Assembly (NCBI GenBank): GCA_963746265.1
Contig: CAVVAM010000002.1
Coordinates: forward strand, 248,001-312,000
Origin: Ilumatobacter sp963746265
Lineage (GTDB): Bacteria > Actinomycetota > Acidimicrobiia > Acidimicrobiales > Ilumatobacteraceae
Length of the DNA: 64,000 bases
Reading direction: 5' to 3'
Both the position numbers and the translations under genes were made by a program. The notes under the pieces are model-generated. The model ran no database searches, was not told the origin of the DNA, and saw only the letters and a list, made by a program, of their open reading frames with translations. This document shows, in pieces, positions 32,826 through 40,792 of this stretch. The first letter of the stretch is position 1; every line of letters starts with the position of its first letter.

Positions 32826-33878
32826 TCAACCGTTGTGTTCGTGCGTGTCGACGGCGGTCGACCCGAAATCTTGGACTGTGGACGTGGGTGTCGGGGCGGA
32901 GGGCGTGGAGCCCTGGGCGGCCCGTTGGCCGAAGCCGGTGTTCAGATCGAGGTCGACGTAGCGGATCTCCGTATCCTGACCGCCGCCAAGCGCCTCGGCG
33001 CCACCGACGATCTCCATGATCTCGGTGGTGATCGATGCCTGACGGGCCCGGTTCATCGTGATGCTGAGCGTGCGGATCAGTTCTTCGGCGTTGTCGGTCG
33101 CCGACTTCATCGCCCGTTGGCGGAACGCGTGCTCGGACGCCGCTGCGTTCAAGAGTGCGGCCCACACGCGGGCTTCGACGTAGCGCGGGAGCAGTGTGTC
33201 GAGGATCGTCGTCGGATCGGGTTCGAACTCGTAGTCGGAACCCGTGCCGTCATCGGACCCGGCCTTGCCGTCGCCACCCACGACCGTCTCGGTCGACAGC
33301 GGCACGAGCGGACGCAACACGACCTCTTGGCTCCCCGGTGTGATGAACCGGGTGTAGACCAGTTCGACCTTGTCGACGTGACCACTCGCGTACAGCCCGA
33401 TGACGTGCTGGCCGATGGCCTTCGCATCGTCGTAGCTCGGGTTGTCGCTGAAGCCCTGGAAGGTCTGGCCGAGCTCGTAGTCGCGGAACTTGAAGTAGCT
33501 CTCGGCTTTGCGACCGACCGGGATGATCTCGTAGCCCTTGCCCGCGAGCACGTCGGCCTTGATCTCACCCTCGGCTGCACGCTGCACGCCCGCGTTGTAC
33601 CCGCCGCACAGCCCACGATCCGCAGTGATCACGACGTAGCAGGTGTTCTTGATCTCACCACGGCCGGCCAGCAACGGCGAATCGCTCGACGCACCGGCTG
33701 CGGCGAGGTCCTTGACCACCTCGGTGATCTGCTCCGAGTACGGCACGGCAGCCTGTACCCGCTGCTGCGCCTTGACGATGCGCGAACCCGCGATCAGCTC
33801 CATCGCGCGCGTGATCTTCTTCGTAGCCTGCATCGACCGGATGCGGCCCTTGAGAATTCGTTCCTGACCTCCGGCCAT
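32826..33878 (-). CDS. atpG: ATP synthase gamma subunit with 53-residue C-terminal extension
   Basis: The central rotor subunit, 350 residues. The N-terminal helix RILKGRIRSMQATKKIT and the C-terminal helix ending ITTEIMEIVGGAEAL are canonical. Gamma normally ends at that GGAxAL. Here the frame continues for 53 residues, ending DTHEHNG, rich in Ser/Thr/Pro. There is also a Gly/Asp-rich insert (GGDGKAGSDDG) before YEFEPD. ATG 33878 follows GAGG by 9 nt and sits 1 nt after the stop of the 36-codon ORF (TGAcATG). Confidence 0.95.
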   Translation of the reverse strand: MAGGQERILKGRIRSMQATKKITRAMELIAGSRIVKAQQRVQAAVPYSEQITEVVKDLAAAGASSDSPLLAGRGEIKNTCYVVITADRGLCGGYNAGVQRAAEGEIKADVLAGKGYEIIPVGRKAESYFKFRDYELGQTFQGFSDNPSYDDAKAIGQHVIGLYASGHVDKVELVYTRFITPGSQEVVLRPLVPLSTETVVGGDGKAGSDDGTGSDYEFEPDPTTILDTLLPRYVEARVWAALLNAAASEHAFRQRAMKSATDNAEELIRTLSITMNRARQASITTEIMEIVGGAEALGGGQDTEIRYVDLDLNTGFGQRAAQGSTPSAPTPTSTVQDFGSTAVDTHEHNG

Positions 33879-33879
33879 G

Positions 33880-33990
33880 TCAATCCACCTCACCCTCGGC
33901 AGCAGCGCGAGCGCACCACGTTCGGTCGCGCGAGGAGCCAGCTTCGTCGCCGGCGTTTCCCTCGGCGCCTGATGCGCGTGCGTCGGTCAT
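33880..33990 (-). CDS. 36-codon ORF between atpA and atpG
   Basis: Starts MTDARASGAEGNAGDEAG and ends AAAEGEVD, with its stop arranged TGAcATG against atpG. Codon third positions are only moderately G/C-rich and there is no clear ribosome site, so it may be a spacer rather than a gene. It may let ribosomes bridge the 132-nt gap between atpA and atpG. Confidence 0.3.
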   Translation of the reverse strand: MTDARASGAEGNAGDEAGSSRDRTWCARAAAEGEVD

Positions 33991-34010
33991 GTTCGTCACG
34001 TTGATCTGCG

Positions 34011-35603
34011 TCACTCCGTGGCGAGGGTCTTCTGTGACTCGGCGTCGCCCATCTCGTCGGCGTCGACGCTGGTGGGATCGACCTGATGACCGTCGCCGGA
34101 ACCGGGCTGGAACTGGGCCTTGAACGCCACCACTGCATCGGCGAGTCCGTCGGGGATCCCACCGGAGCGGAGATCGGCGAGCATGCTGCCGTGCAGTCTC
34201 CGCATCGATGCGAGCAACTCACGCTCGAAGCGGACCACGTCAGTGGTCGCGACGTCGTCGAGGTAGCCATTGGTGCCGGCGAAGATGGACACGACCTGCT
34301 CCTCGACCGGCATCGGGCTGTTGAGTGGCTGCTTGAGCAACTCGACGAGGCGGTAGCCACGCTCGAGTTGGGCCTTCGACACGGCGTCGAGCTCGGAACC
34401 GAACGTCGCGAAAGCCTCCAGCTCACGGAACTGGGCGAGGTCGAGCTTGAGTGTGCCGGCAACCGCCTTCATCGCCTTCGTCTGGGCGGCCGAACCGACG
34501 CGCGACACCGAGATGCCCACGTCGACGGCCGGACGCACACCCGACTTGAACAGGGCATCCTGCAAGAAGACCTGACCGTCAGTGATCGAGATCACGTTCG
34601 TCGGGATGAACGCCGACACGTCGCCGGCCTTGGTCTCGATGATCGGCAGCGCGGTCAACGAGCCGGCGCCGTTCTCGTCGGAGAGCTTGGCGGCACGCTC
34701 CAGCAGCCGGCTGTGGAGGTAGAACACGTCGCCGGGGTACGCCTCACGGCCCGGCGGGCGACGCAGCAACAGCGACAACTGGCGATACGCGTCGGCCTGC
34801 TTCGACAGGTCGTCGTACACCACGAGAGCATGCTCGCCGTGCTCCATCCAGTGCTGGCCGATGGCGCAGCCGGCGTAGGGGGCGAGGTACTTGAACGGCG
34901 CCGAGTCCGCAGCCGGCGCCGAGACGACGACCGTGTACTCCATCGCGCCGGCCTGACGGAGCGTGTCGACCGTCTGCGCGACGGTCGAGCCCTTCTGACC
35001 GATCGCGACGTAGATGCACTTCACGCCGAGACCCTTCTGGTTGAGGATCGTGTCGACGGCGATCGCAGTCTTGCCGGTCTTGCGGTCGCCGATGATCAGC
35101 TCACGCTGACCACGACCGATCGGCGTCATCGCGTCGATCGACTTGATGCCCGTCTGCAACGGCTCGTGGACCGGTTTGCGGCCGAGAATGCCGGGCGCCT
35201 GCACTTCCATACGGCGTTCGATGCCGCCCACGATGTCGCCGCGGCCGTCGATCGGATGACCGAGGGCGTTGACCACTCGACCGAGCATCGCGTCACCGAC
35301 GGGGACCGAGAGGATGCGACCGGTCGACTTGACCGTCTGCCCCTCCTCGATCCGATCGACGTCGCCGAGCACGACCGCGCCGATCGAGTCCTCGTCGAGG
35401 TTCAACGCGAGGCCGACCGAGCCGTCCTCGAACTCGAGCAGCTCGTTCACCGCAGCGTCGGGCAGTCCCGACACGCGGGCGATGCCGTCGCCGACCTCGG
35501 CGACACGACCGACCGTGCGGGCCTCCAGGTTCGTGTCGAGACCTTCCAGGTTGTTCTTGAGCGCCGACGCGATGTCGGCGGCGGAGATGGTGAGTTCAGC
35601 CAT
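34011..35603 (-). CDS. atpA: ATP synthase alpha subunit
   Basis: A 530-residue non-catalytic nucleotide-binding F1 subunit. Walker A is GDRKTGKTAIAVD, the Q-loop region is VAIGQKGSTV, and the arginine finger lies in the VGISVSRVGSAAQTKAMK block near residue 375. The C-terminal about 35 residues (SGDGHQVDPTSVDADEMGDA) are acidic and longer than in E. coli, as is common in Actinobacteria. The delta gene lies 12 nt upstream. Confidence 0.98.
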   Translation of the reverse strand: MAELTISAADIASALKNNLEGLDTNLEARTVGRVAEVGDGIARVSGLPDAAVNELLEFEDGSVGLALNLDEDSIGAVVLGDVDRIEEGQTVKSTGRILSVPVGDAMLGRVVNALGHPIDGRGDIVGGIERRMEVQAPGILGRKPVHEPLQTGIKSIDAMTPIGRGQRELIIGDRKTGKTAIAVDTILNQKGLGVKCIYVAIGQKGSTVAQTVDTLRQAGAMEYTVVVSAPAADSAPFKYLAPYAGCAIGQHWMEHGEHALVVYDDLSKQADAYRQLSLLLRRPPGREAYPGDVFYLHSRLLERAAKLSDENGAGSLTALPIIETKAGDVSAFIPTNVISITDGQVFLQDALFKSGVRPAVDVGISVSRVGSAAQTKAMKAVAGTLKLDLAQFRELEAFATFGSELDAVSKAQLERGYRLVELLKQPLNSPMPVEEQVVSIFAGTNGYLDDVATTDVVRFERELLASMRRLHGSMLADLRSGGIPDGLADAVVAFKAQFQPGSGDGHQVDPTSVDADEMGDAESQKTLATE

Positions 35604-35615
35604 GGGTTGCTCCCT

Positions 35616-36143
35616 CTACAAGCGGCTCTTCAATTGGTCGACGCGCGTGCGGACGCTGCCGTCGATGACGGTGTCACCCACGGTGGCGACGAGGCCGCCC
35701 AACACGGACGGATCGACGATCACCTTGAGGTTCACCTGCTTTCCGGTGGCGTTGGCGAGCGCCGCCTTGAGGCGGGTCTCCTGGTCGTCGGTGAGCGGGA
35801 CAGCACTGCGCACCTCGGCGACCGAAAGGTCCTTGGAGCTGGCCGCACGCGCCACCAGCTGGTCGATGATCGCAGGCAGGTCACGACCGCGCCCCGAGCC
35901 GACCACCATCGACACGAGCTGTGTGGTCGTCGATGTCGCCTTGCCACCCAGGAGATCCTCGACGATCGCCTGGCGCTTGGCGGCGGGCACCTGGTCGTCG
36001 GTGAGGGCACTGCGCAGCTCGTCGCTCGACTCGTACGATCGTGCGAAGCGGAACAGCTCGTCTTCGACCTCGTCGATCGTGCCCTCGGCACGGGCCACTT
36101 CGAACAGCGCCCTCGCATAACCGTCGATGCGTGCTTCGCTCAT
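35616..36143 (-). CDS. atpH: ATP synthase delta subunit
   Basis: A 175-residue stand-alone delta subunit linking the peripheral stalk to the top of F1. The N-terminal helical bundle (IDGYARALFEVARAEG) and the C-terminal region with VNLKVIVDPSVLGGLV and DGSVRTRVDQLKSRL are typical. In mycobacteria delta is fused to a b-type domain; here it is separate. Its ATG overlaps the stop of the 35-codon ORF (ATGA). Confidence 0.96.
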   Translation of the reverse strand: MSEARIDGYARALFEVARAEGTIDEVEDELFRFARSYESSDELRSALTDDQVPAAKRQAIVEDLLGGKATSTTTQLVSMVVGSGRGRDLPAIIDQLVARAASSKDLSVAEVRSAVPLTDDQETRLKAALANATGKQVNLKVIVDPSVLGGLVATVGDTVIDGSVRTRVDQLKSRL

Positions 36144-36247
36144 CGCCGAGCCTCCCGGTCGATCGAGGCACCCGGTTCATCGACGAAGAACGGGCGCCGA
36201 AGGGCTGGGCTCGACGTCTTCATGATTCGCTCGACGGGCTCACTCAT
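36140..36247 (-). CDS. 35-codon ORF coupled between atpF and atpH
   Basis: Starts MSEPVERIMKTSSPALRRPF and ends GASIDREARR. Its ATG overlaps the atpF stop (ATGA, 36244-36247) and its stop overlaps the atpH start (ATGA, 36140-36143), so ribosomes leaving atpF could read it and pass to atpH. About two thirds of third positions are G or C, lower than in the neighbours. It has no membrane segment and no family I recognise. Confidence 0.5.
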   Translation of the reverse strand: MSEPVERIMKTSSPALRRPFFVDEPGASIDREARR

Positions 36248-36801
36248 GAACTCGCTCCTACTCGTGAGATGAACGATTCGATCAGATCCTGCTGCGTGGC
36301 GCTGTCGACGGCGCCGGCCGCGAGCATCTGCTCGGTGGCAGCGTTGGCCAGCTTGGTGATCTCCCCACGCAGTTCGTCGCTGATGCGTCCGGCGGCGGCA
36401 GCGATGTCCGCGTCGGCGCGGGCCTCGAGCTCGGCGACTTCCTGCTCGAGACGGGCACGACCCTCGGCGAGCACGGTCTCGGCGTGGGCGTCGGCGTCGG
36501 CGAAGAGACGCTGGCGCTCGGCATCGATGTCTCCGGCGGCCTGCCGGATGTCGGCTGCCTCCGCGGTGGCCTCGGCCTGCGCCTGTTCGGCGGAGTCGAG
36601 GTTCTCCTGGATCGCCGCGGTCCGCTCGGCCATCGCCTTCTTCACTGCAGGACCGGCGAACTTGAAGATCGCGGCGAAGATGAGGATCGAGGCGATCGAA
36701 CCGTAGATCAACTCGGCCTGCTCAGGCCACAGCCAGCTGACGGAACGTGCATCGTCGATGGGGTCGCCGCCTTCGGCGCCGAGGATCGCGATCAACCTCA
36801 T
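36244..36801 (-). CDS. atpF: ATP synthase b subunit
   Basis: A 185-residue peripheral-stalk subunit. One membrane helix lies near residues 32-50 (IYGSIASILIFAAIFKFA), and a long charged coiled coil follows (ERTAAIQENLDSAEQAQAEA). Its start overlaps the stop of the upstream b-type gene (36798-36801, ATGA). It is one of two b-type genes in this operon. Confidence 0.93.
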   Translation of the reverse strand: MRLIAILGAEGGDPIDDARSVSWLWPEQAELIYGSIASILIFAAIFKFAGPAVKKAMAERTAAIQENLDSAEQAQAEATAEAADIRQAAGDIDAERQRLFADADAHAETVLAEGRARLEQEVAELEARADADIAAAAGRISDELRGEITKLANAATEQMLAAGAVDSATQQDLIESFISRVGASS

Positions 36802-37475
36802 GACGTGACTCCCATACTCATCGACTGCTCGACTGCGTCACGGGCGGCACCCGGGTCGGGTGCCTTGCCGGTCGCCAGCTCGATCGTGCGGGCCGTGACG
36901 TCGGCTGCGGCGGTCACGACGTCGGCCTGCACGGCCTGGCGAGCAGCTTCGGCCTCGGCGGCCGCGGCGTCGCGCTTGGCGGCGATGGCGGCGTTGACCT
37001 CGGCGAGACGGCCGGTCCGCTCGGTCTCCAAGGTATGACGTGCCGCATCGATCCGTTCGTTCGCCTCCGCCTTGACCGTCGCGAGCGCCGACTCGTACTC
37101 GGACACTTCGGCCCGAGCGGCGGCACGTGCGGTGTCGGCCTGTTCGTGACCTTCACGGATGTGGGAGTACCGGGCATCCATGCCCTTCTTGAGCCGGGGG
37201 AACAGGAAGAACCGCATGAGCAGCGCGAGCACGACGAACGAGCCGGCTCCCCAAGCGAGTTCCTTGGCCTCGGGCGCGATCGGGCTCGGGCCCTCCTGGC
37301 ACGGATGGGCGGCGGATGCCTCGGCTTCGTATTCGGCTTCGGAATCGTAGGGGAACTCGCAGAAGTCCTTCGATTCCTCGAAGGACATCTTCTCGCCGCC
37401 ATGCTCGTCGCCTTCTTCGGCGGCGACGAACCTGACTTCGAGAGCGAGTCCCCTCGTGACGACGGCTGTCAGCAC
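36798..37475 (-). CDS. second ATP synthase b-type (b') subunit
   Basis: A 225-residue b-like subunit. An unusual N-terminal segment of about 70 residues is acidic and has two cysteines (DFCEFPYDS and HPCQEG). One membrane helix follows (about 76-92), then a long Ala/Glu/Arg coiled coil (HEQADTARAAARAEVSEYES). Cyanobacteria and purple bacteria use b plus b'; separate pairs are not the usual actinobacterial form. GTG 37475 is 5 nt after AAGGAG, a good ribosome site. Confidence 0.9.
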   Translation of the reverse strand: MLTAVVTRGLALEVRFVAAEEGDEHGGEKMSFEESKDFCEFPYDSEAEYEAEASAAHPCQEGPSPIAPEAKELAWGAGSFVVLALLMRFFLFPRLKKGMDARYSHIREGHEQADTARAAARAEVSEYESALATVKAEANERIDAARHTLETERTGRLAEVNAAIAAKRDAAAAEAEAARQAVQADVVTAAADVTARTIELATGKAPDPGAARDAVEQSMSMGVTS

Positions 37476-37527
37476 GTCAGCTCCTTCGTGGAGTAGTGGA
37501 CGGTTCGAATAGGTGCGGTGCGGTCGA

Positions 37528-37803
37528 TCACAGACCGATGAGGATGAACACCACGAAGCCGATCAGGGCGAGCGCCTCGGTGAAGGCGATACCCAGGAAC
37601 ATCGTGGTGCGCACCATGCCGGCCGCCTCGGGCTGGCGGGCCATGGCCTCGACCGACTTGCCGACCAGGTAGCCGATGCCGATGCCGGGGCCGATGGCCG
37701 CGAGGCCGTAGGCGAACCCGGCCGAGCCGGCTGCGGCTGCGGCCTTGGCCTCGTCACCGGTCAGGTTGGTGGCTGCCTGGGCGAGGATGCTGAATGCTTC
37801 CAT
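37528..37803 (-). CDS. atpE: ATP synthase c subunit
   Basis: A 91-residue hairpin of two membrane helices forming the rotor ring. The glycine motif GPGIGIGYLVG lies in helix 1, the loop is ARQPEA, and the proton-carrying E76 is in AFTEALALIG. The 15 or so residues before helix 1 (AQAATNLTGDEAKAA) make it longer than most c subunits. ATG 37803 follows AGGAG by 12 nt. Confidence 0.97.
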   Translation of the reverse strand: MEAFSILAQAATNLTGDEAKAAAAAGSAGFAYGLAAIGPGIGIGYLVGKSVEAMARQPEAAGMVRTTMFLGIAFTEALALIGFVVFILIGL

Positions 37804-37858
37804 GTTGGGATTGATCTCCTGTTGCTGTCTGGATGGGAGAGAGTGAGAACTGCGCTGG

Positions 37859-38614
37859 TCAGTGCTCGGGGTGTGCCGCACCGCCGATGTACACGGCAGC
37901 GAGAATGGTGAAGATGTAGGCCTGCAGGAACCCGACGAGCACCTCGAATGCCGTGATGAACATCAGCATGAAGAAGGGCAGGATCGCCACCGGCTTGAGC
38001 ACCAGGGTGTCGCTCTGGATGAGCTCCTCGGTGAGCAACGAGAAGGTGACGAGCAGGATGTGACCGGCGAGCATGTTGGCGAACAGTCGGACCGTCAGCG
38101 AGAACGGGCGGACCAGGAATGTCGAGATGAACTCGATCGGGATCACCAGGATGTAGAGCGGGCCGGGCACACCGGGCGGCATGAGCGAGTTCTTGATGTA
38201 CCTCGGGCCCTGATGCTTGAAGCCGACGCCGATGAAGACGACCCAGACGAGCAGCGACAAGAACAGCGGGATCGCGATGCGGGCGGTCGCCGGCATGTAG
38301 ATGATCGGCATGATGCCCGGGACGTTGCACAGATAGATGAAGGCGAACAGGCTGAGCATGAACGGCGTCCAGCCGAGGCCGTCCTTGCCCATGGTGGGCA
38401 TGATGATCTGGTTCTCGATGAACTCCACCATCGATTCGGCGAGGTTGCGAACGCCCTTCGGAGCTTTCATGCCGTCCTGGTTCGAGGCGATGATGAAGAT
38501 GACGATCGTGATCAGGGCCGCAGCGACCGAGATGAGTGCGACCTTGTTGAAGGTCGGAAACAGGTCCCTCCAGCGGAGGATCTCGTTGATCGGCGGGAAT
38601 TCGAGTGCGAGCAC
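37859..38614 (-). CDS. atpB: ATP synthase a subunit
   Basis: A 251-residue membrane subunit that forms the proton half-channels. Five to six helices are visible, and the essential arginine is R176 in FSLTVRLFANMLAGH. The C-terminal helices include ITAFEVLVGFLQAYIFTIL, the Q-A-Y-I-F pattern of the family. It starts with GTG. The c gene follows after 55 nt. Confidence 0.97.
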   Translation of the reverse strand: MLALEFPPINEILRWRDLFPTFNKVALISVAAALITIVIFIIASNQDGMKAPKGVRNLAESMVEFIENQIIMPTMGKDGLGWTPFMLSLFAFIYLCNVPGIMPIIYMPATARIAIPLFLSLLVWVVFIGVGFKHQGPRYIKNSLMPPGVPGPLYILVIPIEFISTFLVRPFSLTVRLFANMLAGHILLVTFSLLTEELIQSDTLVLKPVAILPFFMLMFITAFEVLVGFLQAYIFTILAAVYIGGAAHPEH

Positions 38615-38671
38615 GTTGTTGTTCCGTTCAGGTCGTACGAATCGTGGTTCGGGTCGTCGTTCGGAGGGTTC

Positions 38672-39118
38672 TTACGGGCGGGCAGGCTTGAGGCCGGGGT
38701 GGGCGAGAGAGATGGCGACGTACTTGAGTTCCCAGAGCAGGAGCCCGAGGTGCGTCACGATAATGGTCGCTCCGAGGGCCGGGAGCGAAATCCATCCGGC
38801 GTCCTTGACGAGAAGTACGGCCAACATGATGAGCCCCAGGCGGATGAGGTAGCCGAACAGTGTCGCCCCCATCATCAGCCCGAGCGAGATCTTGGCGGTC
38901 GACGAGATGAGCAGCGCCGACAGCAGGAAGTTCACGAGCACGAGACCGATGGCATAGGCCGATGACCAGGCTCCCTGTTCACCCCAGATCAGCGCACAGA
39001 TGGCGATGATCGCCGGAGCGACCACGAGGCCGCGCTTGACCATGTCGGTCGTGACCTTGATCTCGACCGCCTCGCCCTCGAGCCGCGTGGCCATCGCCGG
39101 CGGTATGTCGGTGCTCAT
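38672..39118 (-). CDS. AtpI-like ATP synthase accessory membrane protein
   Basis: A 148-residue protein with about four membrane helices (APAIIAICALIWGEQG, YAIGLVLVNFLLSALLI and further). Its position directly before atpB and its size match the AtpI/ATP-synthase-I family, whose members help c-ring assembly or magnesium supply. Identity rests on position and topology more than on a sequence motif. Its ATG overlaps the stop of the preceding AtpZ-like gene (ATGA). Confidence 0.75.
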   Translation of the reverse strand: MSTDIPPAMATRLEGEAVEIKVTTDMVKRGLVVAPAIIAICALIWGEQGAWSSAYAIGLVLVNFLLSALLISSTAKISLGLMMGATLFGYLIRLGLIMLAVLLVKDAGWISLPALGATIIVTHLGLLLWELKYVAISLAHPGLKPARP

Positions 39119-39456
39119 GTTGCGTCCTCCATCCGCGTCGGTGAGGCCTGCCGGGCCGCGAACCGCTGCGCCTCGTGGCGCTCCATCGCGGCGTCGTAGA
39201 CGAACTTCATCCGCACGAAGGTGCCCACCGCGGCGAACACGACCAGGACGATCGTGAACACGGGGAACACACCGAGCCAACGGTCGATCAACGCGCCGAG
39301 GCCGAGGAACACCAACAGCGTGAGCGCAGCGTCCATACCCCGACCGAGCGAGTCGTCGCTGCTCGTCGCACCGGATGGCGCCGATGCGGCGGGGCCGGTG
39401 GCGCGACCGGGACGGAGGGTGGAGAGGATCGGCTTCATGGAGAAGTGGGTCAGCAT
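39115..39456 (-). CDS. AtpZ-like ATP synthase accessory protein
   Basis: A 113-residue protein with two membrane helices (MDAALTLLVFLGLGALIDRWL and a second at VFTIVLVVFAAVGTFV), the plan of AtpZ/AtpI partners. A low-complexity N terminus of about 35 residues precedes them. Start uncertain: ATG 39456 or ATG 39438, neither with an SD. It lies 41 nt after wecA and overlaps the AtpI-like gene. Confidence 0.7.
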   Translation of the reverse strand: MLTHFSMKPILSTLRPGRATGPAASAPSGATSSDDSLGRGMDAALTLLVFLGLGALIDRWLGVFPVFTIVLVVFAAVGTFVRMKFVYDAAMERHEAQRFAARQASPTRMEDAT

Positions 39457-39497
39457 CGCACAACCGGGCGATGGGAGTTTGTGAACGCAGGCACAAA

Positions 39498-40763
39498 CTA
39501 GTCGGCGTCGGCGTCGAGTGGCAACTCCTGCTGCACGGGAATCTTCTCGTCGTCGACGACATCCCCGTCCAGCGCCGCCTCCATGCGCTCCGGCCGGGAC
39601 GGGTCCAGCTGTTCGGATGCCGGCCGCGCGAGTGCCGCTTCGACCTCCATGGCGCGCCGCCGACGGACGCTGGGGTGCAACACGGTGTACAGCACGATCG
39701 CCAGCGCTGCGATCCCGAACGGCAGGTACCGCGGGTTGTCGTCGGTCAACACCGGATAGAGCACGAATGCCGACAGCAGCGCCGTCCAGGTCCACAAGAT
39801 CATCACGCTGCGCCGGTGACCATGACCGAGGTTCATCAGGCGGTGGTGCAGGTGGCCCTTGTCCGCGACGTCGAGCGCCTGTCGCTTCGACGCGCGGCGC
39901 ACGATCGCGAAGACCGTGTCGAGGATCGGCACGCCGAGCACCAGCAGCGGGATGACGAGCGGGGCGAAGAAGAAGAACGTCTGCCCCACGAACTGCTGGG
40001 TGTTCGGATCGGCCCGACCGCCGACCACACTCGTCGAGACCGCAAGCATCAATCCGAGCAGGAACGCGCCGCTGTCGCCCATGAAGATCCGCGCCGGGTT
40101 GAAGTTGTGCGGGAGGAAGCCGATGCACAGCCCGGCGGTGATGATCGCGATCAGCGGGCCGATGTTGCGATCGGACACCAACCCGAGGTCGTTCAGGCGA
40201 TTGGCGTAGAAGAAGAACGACGCTGATGCGATCGCCACGATGCCGGCAGCCAGGCCGTCGAGCCCGTCGATCAGATTGATCGCCTGCGTCATGCCCAACA
40301 GCCACAGCACGGTGACCAGCGGCTTCCAATCGTTCGACAGCACGATGACGTCGTAGAACGGCACCCGGAAGTAGTCGATCGTCACACCGAACCACGACAG
40401 GGCGGCCCCGGCCAGTACCACACCGGTCACCTTGCCGGGCGGGGCCATGTCGCGGACGTCGTCGAGGAAACCGGTGACGAACACGATCAGCGCCGCGATG
40501 ACGACCCCGAGGGGCTCGGAGTTGCTCTCGAAGATCAACTCGAACGCACCGATCGACCAGGCCGCCACGAGAGCCACGAGGAAGCCGGTCAGCATCGCCA
40601 GCCCACCGACGTGCGGGATGGGTGACGTGTGGACCGACCGTTCGTTGGGTGCCACGACCCAGCCGCGATCCTTCGCGATGACCCGAACGATCGGTGTGGA
40701 CGCGAACGTCACGATGGCCGCGACGCCGCCGATCAGCAGGTACTCACCGATCCCGGGCGTCAC
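39498..40763 (-). CDS. wecA: undecaprenyl-phosphate GlcNAc/MurNAc-type phosphotransferase, WecA/Rfe family
   Basis: A 421-residue polytopic enzyme that puts the first sugar-1-phosphate on undecaprenyl phosphate. Catalytic motifs on the cytoplasmic loops are FLDDVRDM, NLIDGLDGLAAG, FMGDSGAFLLG and KGHLHHRLMNLGHGHRR. About 11 membrane helices are seen and a 70-residue acidic tail follows. rfe precedes the atp operon in mycobacteria too. GTG 40763 has TATCCT 8 nt upstream, so this gene may carry its own promoter. Confidence 0.93.
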   Translation of the reverse strand: MTPGIGEYLLIGGVAAIVTFASTPIVRVIAKDRGWVVAPNERSVHTSPIPHVGGLAMLTGFLVALVAAWSIGAFELIFESNSEPLGVVIAALIVFVTGFLDDVRDMAPPGKVTGVVLAGAALSWFGVTIDYFRVPFYDVIVLSNDWKPLVTVLWLLGMTQAINLIDGLDGLAAGIVAIASASFFFYANRLNDLGLVSDRNIGPLIAIITAGLCIGFLPHNFNPARIFMGDSGAFLLGLMLAVSTSVVGGRADPNTQQFVGQTFFFFAPLVIPLLVLGVPILDTVFAIVRRASKRQALDVADKGHLHHRLMNLGHGHRRSVMILWTWTALLSAFVLYPVLTDDNPRYLPFGIAALAIVLYTVLHPSVRRRRAMEVEAALARPASEQLDPSRPERMEAALDGDVVDDEKIPVQQELPLDADAD

Positions 40764-40771
40764 GAGCCGCC

Positions 40772-40777
40772 AGGATA
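40772..40777 (-). promoter_or_regulatory. -10 box TATCCT, leaderless layout
   Basis: Ends 8 nt before GTG 40763, in the 29-nt glyA-wecA gap; a possible internal promoter for wecA and the ATP synthase genes. Confidence 0.45.
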
Positions 40778-40792
40778 CGCCCCGGCCCCTGC

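Noticed and set aside
34086..36272. A 728-codon plus-strand ORF opposite atpA, atpH and the small ORF
   Set aside because: Antisense to intact ATP synthase genes; its protein is Arg/Asp/His-rich and lacks any domain. A high-G+C artefact.
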